This document shows, one piece after another, positions 54,467 through 62,484 of a stretch of DNA of 64,000 bases. A model generated the notes under the pieces. The model was not told the DNA's origin, made no database searches, and saw only the letters and a program-made list of their open reading frames with translations. This DNA comes from an uncultured Clostridia bacterium (GTDB taxonomy: Bacteria > Bacillota > Clostridia > Oscillospirales > Ruminococcaceae), in assembly GCA_947623585.1 (NCBI GenBank), contig CANQHA010000012.1, positions 1 through 64,000 of the forward strand, in the 5' to 3' direction. Numbering within the stretch: the stretch's first letter is position 1; each line of letters opens with the position of its first letter. Position numbers and translations under genes: made by a program.

Positions 54467-54909
54467 TCTCTAATCCCTGCAATAGCGACGATGCTTTGCG
54501 GAATCTTTGCAACTACATAATCAATCCCGAAAAAGTAGGCAACTCGGGACGTTATGTTTTTGGACGTGGGATTCGCTCTGATACTGCTTATGAAGATATA
54601 ACTGAAATGCAGAACCTTTTTAGCAAAGCCTCGGGCAGGCGAGCATATCACCTTATGGTGAGCCTTCCGGATAACCTTGGTCTTGGCAGCGAAGATATGC
54701 TTGAAATCTCGCGCAAAATCTCTGACCTATTTTACCCTCGATATCAGCTTCTTTGTGGCGTTCATGTTTGCCAAGAACATTTACATGCCCATTTTGCTGT
54801 CAATCCTGTTCCAATGGAAGCAGGCAATAATCGAAAGCTGGAAATAAACTATTCATTTATGACCGAACTCTCGCAGGAAATTGAAAAAATAATCGATGAC
54901 TATACATGA
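54448..54909 (+). CDS. Short MobA/VirD2-type relaxase
   Basis: The 153-aa product has an N-terminal Tyr in LRNLCNYIINPEKV, the probable nicking tyrosine, and an HUH metal motif EHLHAHFAVNPV around residue 115, as in PF03432-type relaxases. Such proteins are normally 250-500 aa; here the frame stops soon after the catalytic core (EKIIDDYT). A terminator follows within 10 bp, so it is either a compact relaxase or a truncated one. It should nick oriT together with the MobC-like protein. Confidence 0.8.
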   Translation: MAITKLISNPCNSDDALRNLCNYIINPEKVGNSGRYVFGRGIRSDTAYEDITEMQNLFSKASGRRAYHLMVSLPDNLGLGSEDMLEISRKISDLFYPRYQLLCGVHVCQEHLHAHFAVNPVPMEAGNNRKLEINYSFMTELSQEIEKIIDDYT

Positions 54910-54915
54910 GTGAAA

Positions 54916-54939
54916 GCAGGGCGGAGAAATCCGCCCTGC
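54916..54939. terminator. Bidirectional terminator
   Basis: A perfect 10-bp stem (GCAGGGCGGA/TCCGCCCTGC, GAAA loop) separates the plus-strand relaxase and the minus-strand recombinase genes, whose ends converge here. Confidence 0.8.
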
Positions 54940-54941
54940 CG

Positions 54942-55493
54942 TTAATTGATCTTTTTCACTCGCCGATAGAACGTCCTCGGCTTCAGATTCAGCCGCTTCA
55001 TCGCCTCGACTGCTGTTATTTCTCCTCTGCGCCACTGACCGACAACAGTTTCAAGCTCCGGGCAGTCGATTGGCTTGCGACCTTTGTAGATACCATTTTC
55101 TTTGGCGATAGCTATGCCCTCACGTTGCCTTTGCAATATGTATTCTCGCTCAAGCTCTGCCACCGCGCCGAAGATAGTCAGCATGAACTTCCCAGTCGGG
55201 GTGGTCGTGTCGATTGCCTCTTTCTTCGATACGAACTCGACCTTTTTCTTTGTGAGCTGCTCGACCAAGTCTAAGAGATCTCTTGTATTGCGAGCAAACC
55301 TGCTTATCGATTCAACGATGACAGTATCACCCTCGCGGACAAAAGACATCATCTTCTTGAGCTGTGGGCGGTCGGTATTCTTGCCGCTCATCTTGTCGAT
55401 GTAGATCTGATCGGCCCCAAGCTCCTTCATCAGCACTTCTTGCCGAGCTGTGTTTTGGTCAATGGTGCTGATGCGAATATAACCGATTTTCAT
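54942..55493 (-). CDS. Serine recombinase (resolvase/invertase family)
   Basis: The 183-aa product has the resolvase N-terminal domain (IGYIRISTIDQNTARQ with the catalytic Ser near residue 8, VESISRFARNTRDLLDLV, LEREYILQRQREGI) and a C-terminal helix-turn-helix (ITAVEAMKRLNLKPRTFYRRVKK). It cleaves and rejoins DNA at short sites. The ATG at 55493 has GGGAGGA. It is small-resolvase type, not the large serine integrase, so it more likely resolves or inverts than integrates the element. Confidence 0.93.
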   Translation of the reverse strand: MKIGYIRISTIDQNTARQEVLMKELGADQIYIDKMSGKNTDRPQLKKMMSFVREGDTVIVESISRFARNTRDLLDLVEQLTKKKVEFVSKKEAIDTTTPTGKFMLTIFGAVAELEREYILQRQREGIAIAKENGIYKGRKPIDCPELETVVGQWRRGEITAVEAMKRLNLKPRTFYRRVKKIN

Positions 55494-55563
55494 AGTTCCT
55501 CCCAACTGCCAATAGGGTCGGCTCGCAAAATGTCATATGCCAAAATGCGAAATTCGACCCCAG

Positions 55564-55611
55564 TGGCACACTTTTTGAATGTGACTTTAGGGTACACCTC
55601 AATGGCACACT
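55564..55611. repeat. TGGCACACT direct repeats upstream of the recombinase
   Basis: TGGCACACT occurs at 55564-55572 and 55603-55611, 39 bp apart, with GGGTACACCTCAA between. The site lies just upstream of the recombinase gene, where resolvase sites often are. The second copy overlaps the amidotransferase stop codon. Confidence 0.45.
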
Positions 55612-56551
55612 ATGTTGCGAATAAAAACTCCTCTATCTCGTCCAACGTGTATCCGTCCTCGTAAAGTTCTTCAATATCTTCCGGCATATATCCGCAGTGG
55701 CAGGCAACGCCTTTGAGGTCATCAAAATATTGCTTCTCGGCGGGATCCATTTTACTCGACGTTGTTTTTGCTGATGTCCACCAGTCATCGTCCCAACCAT
55801 GACGGTAGGGGAAGCAATAATTATAGTACAGCCCGGAATCATTGAACTCTGACCTCGTTCTATATCCCGAGCTGTCTATCCTCAAAATCTCGCCGCTTTC
55901 GATTGAAACCTTTTCGCACTTGCCGAAGTTGAAGTAGAGCTTCTTCAGACCGGCTTTCAAAATCTCCTCGGTAGAGGCGTAGATGTATAGCCCGCGTTCG
56001 GGGTAATGATAAATGCAAAGCGGATTATCTCCCTTGACGATGTAGAGATTATTCTCCGAATCCATAACTGTGATTGTCATACTTCCCTGCAACTGCTCCG
56101 CCATATACTTCAGGCTCTCAAAGTCGAGCCTTTTCTTATTTTCGATGAGCTGCACGGCAACGTAGCTGTCGGTCTTGATGTGGGTACCCGGTAGCCGTTC
56201 AACCTCTCTGACCCGCTCATCGTTGTAGATGACCCCGTTATGGGCGAGGGCGAAAGGTACATCTGCTTTGCCATAGAACGGGTGGTTGTTGAAGTTCAGC
56301 TTCTCGCTGCCCTGTGTGGTCATACGAGTATGACCCATAACTGCATTGACCCCATCAGGCACGTTGAACCTCATAAGATGAGCAGGGATAGGTCGCTTGT
56401 AAATGCGGAGCTTGCCGTTGTGGTTGTAAGCGATGCCGGTGGCGTCAGTGCCCCGCACCTCGCAGGCTGTCGAAAGCACGTTAAGAATGCGGTTCATCTG
56501 ACGCTTATTTAATGAATGATTGTAGTCAAGTATTCCAAACAGACAGCACAT
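55610..56551 (-). CDS. Class II glutamine amidotransferase (GATase)
   Basis: The 313-aa product begins MCCLFGILDYNHS, so Cys2 becomes the N-terminal nucleophile. Other class II GATase residues are visible: GHTRMTTQG, NHPFYG, ALAHNGVIYNDE, TDSYVAVQLIE and ASTEEIL. It should hydrolyse glutamine and supply ammonia. No synthase domain is attached; the remaining third (DDDWWTSAKTT and an acidic tail EDIEELYEDGYTLDEIEEFLF) is of no known fold. It starts two bases after the amidoligase stop, with its ribosome binding site in the end of that gene, so the two are coupled. Confidence 0.85.
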   Translation of the reverse strand: MCCLFGILDYNHSLNKRQMNRILNVLSTACEVRGTDATGIAYNHNGKLRIYKRPIPAHLMRFNVPDGVNAVMGHTRMTTQGSEKLNFNNHPFYGKADVPFALAHNGVIYNDERVREVERLPGTHIKTDSYVAVQLIENKKRLDFESLKYMAEQLQGSMTITVMDSENNLYIVKGDNPLCIYHYPERGLYIYASTEEILKAGLKKLYFNFGKCEKVSIESGEILRIDSSGYRTRSEFNDSGLYYNYCFPYRHGWDDDWWTSAKTTSSKMDPAEKQYFDDLKGVACHCGYMPEDIEELYEDGYTLDEIEEFLFAT

Positions 56552-56553
56552 AA

Positions 56554-57693
56554 TTAAACCTCCTCTTCGACAGCAATGGGCTCGTTGACATAAATCTGCC
56601 GCTCTTTTAGATACTGAACCAACTTCGGCGATGCGCAGGATTTGGCGAAGGTCGTCCAAGAGACGTTCTGAATCTCGTCGTCAGACAGACAGGTCGCGAG
56701 GTCGCAAATCTTGTTCACGAGTTGAAGCGTGGCAAGCAGGGTATTGAGCTTCAACGTTCCGCGGAAAATTCTGAACTCGACAGTATTATAGTTGAGAAGG
56801 TTTATGCAGGCATATCTGCCTTTGCTGGTACCCTTCTTCACATGTTCCATCATCGCCCGAGGATTATCCTTATATCCATAGCGAGCTGCCCAGCTATCCA
56901 ACTGCCTTTGTGTTCTGCGGCTGAACTTCAACAGCTCGTCCCAGTGCTTTTCAAAGAAGAAAAGCAAGCGTCCGATGCTTGCTTCCTGATCTTCGTTTGT
57001 GTCGCCGAAAGAATCTCTGTTGACGTGAATGTGAAGCCCGCAGGTTCCCGCTTGATGAGATATGTAGCCCATACTCCGAGCTTCTTTCAACACTTCCGCC
57101 CACGGCATCTGGTTCATGTGATAATCGAGGGTCATAGGGTGGGTGACGATTTCAAAGCCGTCATGGAGTGAGCCATCGTGTTTGCAATAAATGTGTTCCG
57201 CGTCACGGTTGCCGACAGACATAACCTGCTCCGCGTTATCGTCGCTTTCGCCTGCCTCGTCGATCTCCAATTCTACGCCAAAGTAACGAGAACCTGAGCC
57301 ATAGAAAATAGGGTCGGGTTTGTAATAATAGTCCTGTATGCCGCCGTCACGCTCAAAGTGGCTGTAGCAGTCATAACAATACGGATCATCATCGTATCTG
57401 TCGCGATAGTATGTATCATCAGTGTGTATCACGCGACCGCAGCGAACGCAAGTATTATAATGGTCGTCGTAGCAGGCGTTACAGAGAGGGGTTTCCGAGC
57501 TGCCTGCGTTGTTTTCGAGTAAGATTGGTTCTCCGCAATGGGAGCAGGTTGTGGTGTACTCTCGCATACAGTGGTCACAAAGCCAGTATTCCTCTTCGAT
57601 GAAATGGAGCTGGGATTCCGGGAGCGTCTTCTCGCAGTAACAGCAGACATGGGTTGTTGTTTGGGTGGGATTAGGTGTTTTTTGATTTGACAT
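56554..57693 (-). CDS. Amidoligase-family protein with N-terminal zinc fingers
   Basis: The 379-aa product has six CxxC pairs in residues 17-110 (CCYC, CDHC, CSHC, CNAC, CVRC, CYDC), consistent with three zinc-binding fingers. The amidoligase core (glutamine-synthetase-like fold, Amidoligase_2 type) follows: RYFGVELEIDEAG near residue 135, GSLHDGFEIVTHPMTL, CGLHIHVNRDSFG and NTVEFRIFRGTLK. In this family the acidic and histidine motifs bind ATP-metal. It should form an amide or isopeptide bond on an unknown substrate. The ATG at 57693 follows GGAGGT. Confidence 0.85.
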   Translation of the reverse strand: MSNQKTPNPTQTTTHVCCYCEKTLPESQLHFIEEEYWLCDHCMREYTTTCSHCGEPILLENNAGSSETPLCNACYDDHYNTCVRCGRVIHTDDTYYRDRYDDDPYCYDCYSHFERDGGIQDYYYKPDPIFYGSGSRYFGVELEIDEAGESDDNAEQVMSVGNRDAEHIYCKHDGSLHDGFEIVTHPMTLDYHMNQMPWAEVLKEARSMGYISHQAGTCGLHIHVNRDSFGDTNEDQEASIGRLLFFFEKHWDELLKFSRRTQRQLDSWAARYGYKDNPRAMMEHVKKGTSKGRYACINLLNYNTVEFRIFRGTLKLNTLLATLQLVNKICDLATCLSDDEIQNVSWTTFAKSCASPKLVQYLKERQIYVNEPIAVEEEV

Positions 57694-57787
57694 GATATTT
57701 ACCTCCATGTAGATTTTTTATGTTCCGGGGTGCGTCGCCCCGTGCTACATAGAGATGATATACAATTCAAATATTCGTAAAAGACGA

Positions 57788-57821
57788 AGGCTCAGGAGCT
57801 ATCTTGCTCCTGAGCCTTTTT
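57788..57821. terminator. Perfect hairpin downstream of the excisionase remnant
   Basis: GGCTCAGGAGC/GCTCCTGAGCC with a 6-nt loop is followed by TTTTTA on the plus strand and preceded by AAGACGAA on the left. It overlaps the last codons of the remnant and can terminate in either direction. Confidence 0.65.
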
Positions 57822-57905
57822 AACTGCCGGATTTGTCCTCCAGCTTCTTAGATATTCCTCGACTGCCTCGGTCGGTATCTTCCAGCTCTTGTTGAAATGT
57901 AAGAA
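57792..57905 (-). pseudogene. Excisionase-type HTH gene, C-terminal remnant
   Basis: The minus frame reads KISFLHFNKSWKIPTEAVEEYLRSW and ends with a TGA at 57792-57794. The pattern WKIPTEAVEEYLRS is that of the recognition part of small excisionase/MerR-like HTH proteins. A stop codon precedes the fragment and no start is seen, so it is a broken copy. It suggests that the element once carried a tyrosine-recombinase type integration module. Confidence 0.6.
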
Positions 57906-57950
57906 TGAAATCTTTTTTCAGAACTTTGCGATTACGGGCAAATTTTGCAA

Positions 57951-57981
57951 AAAAGAAACCCCTGCCGAGTAAGCAGGGGTA
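57951..57981 (-). terminator. Terminator after the DUF3846 gene
   Basis: An 8-bp perfect stem (ACCCCTGC/GCAGGGGT, 57958-57980) is followed on the minus strand by a T-rich run (TTTCTTTT). Confidence 0.75.
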
Positions 57982-57985
57982 TCCG

Positions 57986-58354
57986 TCAGCAGGGCAGGAC
58001 GGTCAGCTGTCCGTCGATGCTGACGAGCATTTCGGGAACGGAGAACAGGTCGGAGAAGTGAGCAACCAGCTCCGGCGACAGCGAAGCGAAGTCTTCCTCG
58101 CCGAGACCGGTAATCAGGAAAGTACCAGAGATATAATCGTACATCTTGCCGTCCTCATCTCGCAGCGCTCGGTTGAAAGGCTTGTTCTTTAGCTTCGATT
58201 CTTCGTCGCAGATCAAAGCGACGGGTTCCTGCCAAGGATAGACGGCTTGAATGTAACCGTCAACTTCGCGCTGAAGTGATTTAAGATTGTTCTCGATTTC
58301 TTTGACATAGGGCTTTTTGCTGGGATCGACTACCAAAACTGTGATTTTAGACAT
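57986..58354 (-). CDS. DUF3846-type protein
   Basis: The 122-aa product reads KITVLVVDPSKKPYVKEI, AVYPWQEPVALICDEESKL, PFNRALRDEDGKMYDYISGTFLITGLGEEDFASLSPEL. This is the pattern I know as DUF3846, which occurs often in integrative elements of Clostridia with no described function. The ATG at 58354 follows AGGAGGA. It lies downstream of the primase and upstream of the amidoligase pair, on the same strand. Confidence 0.8.
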   Translation of the reverse strand: MSKITVLVVDPSKKPYVKEIENNLKSLQREVDGYIQAVYPWQEPVALICDEESKLKNKPFNRALRDEDGKMYDYISGTFLITGLGEEDFASLSPELVAHFSDLFSVPEMLVSIDGQLTVLPC

Positions 58355-58452
58355 GATAAATCCTCCTGAAGTATTATTGAAGCGACGCTTCAGGAGGATA
58401 ATATGCACTTAAAAATTTCTGTTCTTTCGCTTATTTATTTTGAATGACCTAA

Positions 58453-60069
58453 TCAATTAGTGAAAATTACAGGCGATATGTATAGTTTGAGCCTGCTGTA
58501 GCCGTTGAGATTGTTCTTTCTGCCTGATAAAATCTCATGGCCGTAAAGATACATCAATCGCTGTGAAAATCCCTGCATAGAGCTCAACGCCTGCATACCG
58601 TTTTCACTGCAAAATGCAAGATATTCATTATACAATTCAGCTGTGCTAACAAAGTCGTTGTCGTTGTAGGTAATTTCACAATGCACCTTGAAGAACGACT
58701 TTATAATGTCGTTCGGATCCATTTGATAGGTGACCTTCGGCTTTATATGGTCATCCCCAGAAAACCTAAAGTTGTTTTTCCTCAGTACATAATAAAGCGC
58801 AAGTGCTTTGGCCGTGATATAAGGTCTTTCAGCATTCAGTTTATCAAGCAGTTTCGGATCCTGCCTTTCATACGGAACTGATTTGGAGAACGGTATGCAT
58901 ACCGTTCGGTTCAAAAACGCCTGGTCATAAATCTGCATATCAAGCGGGAAGTTTGTCGAAAAGACAAACTTGCACTTGTTTCGGTAGGGTTTTGCATCCT
59001 TGTATTTGACCTCGTGGGTGATTATATCGTCGCCGGTCAACATCTTGAGAATTGCGACCGATTTTGCTGACATTTTGCCATTCGGCAAATCCATTGACAA
59101 GTTTAGGCAGCTTGTCGATAAGGCGTCGGGAAGATGCTGCCCGCCAAGACGTGAGATATCAAGAGAGGTAACAAGCTCGGGAGGAAAGTAACATTCGAGA
59201 AATTTTCCCAAGATACTTTTGCCGGAGTTGCTTTCGCCCTGAAGCAGGAAATACGCCTTTGCTTCGTTGCCTGGGACAAGTATGTAGCCTATCATCTGAT
59301 AGATGCGCTCGACAATGTTAGGGATTCCGTTGGCAATGTCAGAAAAGAACTGGTCAGCGACAGGTGTTGGCAAGTTTAAAATATAGTCACAAATTGATGT
59401 AAGAAATGTGATTTCAATATTATAAATCCAAGCAGCCTTTCCATCAGGTGACTGTTCATAGGTTTCAGAATCTATATTTTTATTATATAAGTGGCAAAAG
59501 TTCGGGAAAAGACACGTAATGGCAAAGGTATTACGGCCCAATGGTGCATTATACATTACCTCTGTACAGTTTATATTTTTGGATCTAAAACTTTGGCAAA
59601 ACCACTCCGGGTTCATTTCCATATCCAACTCGTATCTGCCGCATATCTTGGACGCGTCAAAATAAAGAGCAAGCGGATTGCTGTCTTCATAAAACCAGAA
59701 GGTTTCAGCATCAAAAACCCCGTTTTTACATGCAATGATCTTATTGTCAGGAGAAATATTAATGAAATCGTTTGGATCACGAAGTCTTATCAGATCAGCG
59801 ACCGATTTCACCCTGCTCCTTTTACCGATTAGTCTGAATTTGTCGTCAAGAACTGACAGGACGAGAGATTCCAGTTTGCTGTCGGAAACCGGCTCGATGT
59901 GATATCCGTTGCGTACATACAGATTGCCATCTAAACAGTAAAGCTGTTTGCGAGCATAAAAGAGTTGCTCTAAAAGAAAATCGTTGAGCTCCTTTGGAGG
60001 TAGATTGTTGCAAATTTGCTCTATATCCTGGTTCGTATTCACGGCAGGGAGGGTCTGGTCAGGCAGCAT
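58453..60069 (-). CDS. P4-type DNA primase/helicase (plasmid or phage replication)
   Basis: The 538-aa product has a Walker A in FLLQGESNSGKSILGKFL (about residue 265), a sensor/Walker B stretch CLNLSMDLP, LKMLTGDDIITHEVKYKD and KFVFSTNFPLDM, as in phage P4 alpha-like D5-N primase-helicases. It should unwind and prime replication of the element. It is the first gene of the minus-strand module, transcribed away from the decayed second primase at 60416. Confidence 0.9.
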   Translation of the reverse strand: MLPDQTLPAVNTNQDIEQICNNLPPKELNDFLLEQLFYARKQLYCLDGNLYVRNGYHIEPVSDSKLESLVLSVLDDKFRLIGKRSRVKSVADLIRLRDPNDFINISPDNKIIACKNGVFDAETFWFYEDSNPLALYFDASKICGRYELDMEMNPEWFCQSFRSKNINCTEVMYNAPLGRNTFAITCLFPNFCHLYNKNIDSETYEQSPDGKAAWIYNIEITFLTSICDYILNLPTPVADQFFSDIANGIPNIVERIYQMIGYILVPGNEAKAYFLLQGESNSGKSILGKFLECYFPPELVTSLDISRLGGQHLPDALSTSCLNLSMDLPNGKMSAKSVAILKMLTGDDIITHEVKYKDAKPYRNKCKFVFSTNFPLDMQIYDQAFLNRTVCIPFSKSVPYERQDPKLLDKLNAERPYITAKALALYYVLRKNNFRFSGDDHIKPKVTYQMDPNDIIKSFFKVHCEITYNDNDFVSTAELYNEYLAFCSENGMQALSSMQGFSQRLMYLYGHEILSGRKNNLNGYSRLKLYISPVIFTN

Positions 60070-60415
60070 GGTTCATCGTTCCTTTTAAAAAATTTCAAAA
60101 AAATCATAGCACCTTAGCATAAAGGTCAAGGCTGTCAAACACTGCCAAAACACCGACATTTTTAAAAAAATTTATAAGAAATATAAGGGTATCCCCACTT
60201 TTTTGCAAAGAGGGGTGCTTTATTATTTGATGTAGGATATCTCACGTGTATAAAAACGCACCGTCGCTATGACGATGCGCTGTATTTACGTCTTTTGACC
60301 TACTGACTTGGTCATTTTTCAGGAAACATTGAATTGCTTTTTCACTTTTCAGGTAACTTCGGTAAAAAATAAAACTAAACCAAACACACAGGTAAAAAGA
60401 AAGGAGCAATGAGAC
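60070..60415. other. Divergent intergenic region between two primase genes
   Basis: No gene is seen. Two copies of a 15-bp sequence (CATTTTTCAGGAAAC at 60313-60327 and CACTTTTCAGGTAAC at 60343-60357) are exactly 30 bp apart. Two imperfect hairpins occur near 60195-60225 and 60260-60283. An origin or operator is possible. Confidence 0.4.
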
Positions 60416-61920
60416 ATGATAATAAAAAACGTTATACTTAATAGGTCAGTCCCCGTGATCGAGTGCCGCAGGGATTGCATTAAAATGCAAAGCACAACGA
60501 AAGTCGTTGCTGAACCGGCAATGCCGAATAACCCGAACAATGCAGAGCAGTACTCGCCGGAGCCGCGTTCGCCGATTGGCGGCACACTCAATCTTATATT
60601 ACCACGTCAGGCGTATTCAGACACCAGCCCGTATGCACTTTCACTGCAGCTTCTTCAAATTTATGGGATAAGAAGATACAAAGGAAAATTTTACCTATAT
60701 ACGGGCAGTCACTACGAGTTCGTGGATGACGAAACGATGAGACAGCTGATTGCCTAAACATTTATCGGTCTTGTCGAGGCAAACGGAAACTCCGGGTTCG
60801 TAGAGTTGGTGATGTCAGAGCTCAGGTGTAACCCGAGCATTGTCGTGACAGAGTCCTCCATATGCAGAACCGCGGCGGCATTCCGAAACTGCCTCTTCGA
60901 TCTGACAACACTCGTGCCTGTTCCGTCGGATAAAAATTGTGTGACTTTTTTCTCGGTAGAAGCCAATTTTGTGCCGGACGTCTTTTACAACGAAACCGTG
61001 CGTGCGGTTTGTACGCCGACATTTGATGAATTTTTGATGCGAATATCCGGCGGCGACACAATGCTCATAAGCCGCATCTGGGAGATGCTGGGATACATTA
61101 TCACCCCGGACAACTTCGGCAGAGCTTTCTTTGTTCTTCAGGGGGTGCCGGCGAGCGGCAAATCGACGATTGAAAGACTGCTGGTGCGTATGTTCTCGCG
61201 CGGCTCGGTGTTCAAGGTAAACGGAGAAGAGCTCGGAACCAAGTTTGTCTTTCGGGGGTTGGAGAACAAGGCGGTGATAATCATCTCGGACATGCCGGAC
61301 AAAAGTATCTCCAGAGCAGGTGCGTCGGCTATCAAAAAGATAACCGGACGTGACGTCATAAGCTCAGACGTCAAACATGGAGATCGGACTCAGTTTGAAA
61401 CAAATGCCAAAATATTGTGCCTTACAAATTATCATTTTGCCTGCGACTGCTACGACCAGGCACTTTACGACCGAGCAGTCACTGTTCCGTTCCGATATAC
61501 CGTGCCGAAGGAGGCACAGGATACAATGCTTGACGATAAACTCGCTCGGGAGATTGACAAATCGCCACAAAGGCGCTGTCTTATTATATCACACTGGTTG
61601 GAAATCACTACCGGTTTTCCGGCAGCCATGCTCTCAACGAGTGTATCCAGTCGAGCGTGCTGCCGGAGGTGACGCTCAGAACGATGATCTACAACTTCGT
61701 GAGAGACTAGTTCATCGCCGATTCGGAGGGTGTCGTCTCTACCCTCGACGCTTATGACGCTTTCTGTAAACGCTTCGGGAGAAACATAGACATTACCAGA
61801 TTTTCAGAAAACTTCCGATTGGCAGCGGAAGAACTGTTCGGTGCGAAGAAGATCAAAATCAGGTTTAACCCGAACGAAAATCCGAGAAACGCCATGCAAG
61901 GTCTGCAAATAAAAAGTTGA
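60416..61920 (+). pseudogene. Second P4-type primase/helicase, decayed
   Basis: One reading frame from the ATG at 60416 (behind AAAGGAG) is interrupted by an in-frame TAA at 60755-60757. It reopens in the same frame through a Walker A (FVLQGVPASGKSTIERLL) and KKITGRDVISSDVKHGD. A one-base frameshift near 61555-61565 follows, then a TAG at 61708-61710, and it continues to a TGA at 61918-61920 (FGAKKIKIRFNPNENPRN). Order and motifs match the intact minus-strand primase at 58453-60069. It has at least three disabling changes. Confidence 0.85.
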
Positions 61921-61985
61921 TTTGGTCGGAACGCCGGAACAAATAGAAAAAGTTGGAATAAATCCTGCAAACGTCGTAAAATAGC

Positions 61986-62016
61986 GGTTTTACGGCCAAA
62001 AAAGTTGCGTAAAACC
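61986..62016. repeat. 9-bp inverted repeat
   Basis: GGTTTTACG (61986-61994) and CGTAAAACC (62008-62016) are perfect complements in a stretch of 170 bp without a gene. A second TTCGGT/ACCGAA hairpin (about 62061-62080) precedes the small leader ORF. Confidence 0.5.
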
Positions 62017-62091
62017 ATAATATATATCTCGCACAATAAAACCTCACAGCGCTCCTAACATTTCGGTATTCAAACCGAAAGGAGAAAGTCA

Positions 62092-62154
62092 ATGGAATAT
62101 TCTGTAAAGCATGGACATATGATTGACCAAGAGCAAAGGAGGCGACCACTGTGA
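62092..62154 (+). CDS. 20-codon leader ORF
   Basis: ATG at 62092 follows AAAGGAG. The 20-residue product MEYSVKHGHMIDQEQRRRPL ends in a TGA overlapping the GTG of the next gene (GTGA), the layout of translational coupling. It may be only a leader that brings ribosomes to the next start. Confidence 0.5.
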   Translation: MEYSVKHGHMIDQEQRRRPL

Positions 62155-62321
62155 AGAAAAAATTGAATTTCAGGTTCCACAACCCGAACCCGCCGGGGGT
62201 CGCCGCGGAGTACATATTGAAAGAGCTGATCGAGGCTAACAAGCCTAAAGCCGAGCGGGCGATACGCGAGGCGAGAGAGCGAAAGGCGAAGCGCGACGGC
62301 GCGACCGCAACAAGTGATTGA
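62151..62321 (+). CDS. Small KKxLNFRFHNPNP protein, copy 2
   Basis: The 56-aa product (VKKKLNFRFHNPNPPGVAAE, YILKELIEANKPKAE, then a highly charged tail RAIREARERKAKRDGATATSD) starts at GTG 62151, 8 nt after AGGAGG. Its first 35 residues match copy 1 at 53686-53895. It follows the decayed primase on the plus strand, and copy 1 lies at the end of the minus-strand module. The role is unknown; the charged tail suggests nucleic-acid binding. Confidence 0.72.
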   Translation: MKKKLNFRFHNPNPPGVAAEYILKELIEANKPKAERAIREARERKAKRDGATATSD

Positions 62322-62367
62322 GATTATTATATCACCGAGCTGGCAGTGTGTCAACAAGGTAAAGCAA

Positions 62368-62407
62368 CCCCGGCAGAGCAGAGTCTCTGTCGGGGGAGAT
62401 TTGTTTT
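62368..62407 (+). terminator. Terminator at the right end of the mobile region
   Basis: An 11-bp stem with one G-U pair (CCCCGGCAGAG/CTCTGTCGGGG, 6-nt loop) is followed by GAGATTTGTTTT. Confidence 0.7.
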
Positions 62408-62427
62408 ATGAATTCCTGCGAAAATAT

Positions 62428-62456
62428 TTGACTTCACTGTCAAAAAGCGTTATAAT
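62428..62456 (+). promoter_or_regulatory. Promoter of the lipoprotein gene
   Basis: TTGACT (62428-62433), a 17-bp spacer and TATAAT (62451-62456) lie 29 bp before the ATG at 62485. Confidence 0.82.
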
Positions 62457-62484
62457 TGTATCAGAATCCAGCCCGAGGTGTGCT

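Noticed and set aside
60349..60591. An 80-codon hydrophobic frame opposite the primase pseudogene
   Set aside because: It is antisense to the decayed primase and its start lies within that gene. No ribosome binding site is visible.
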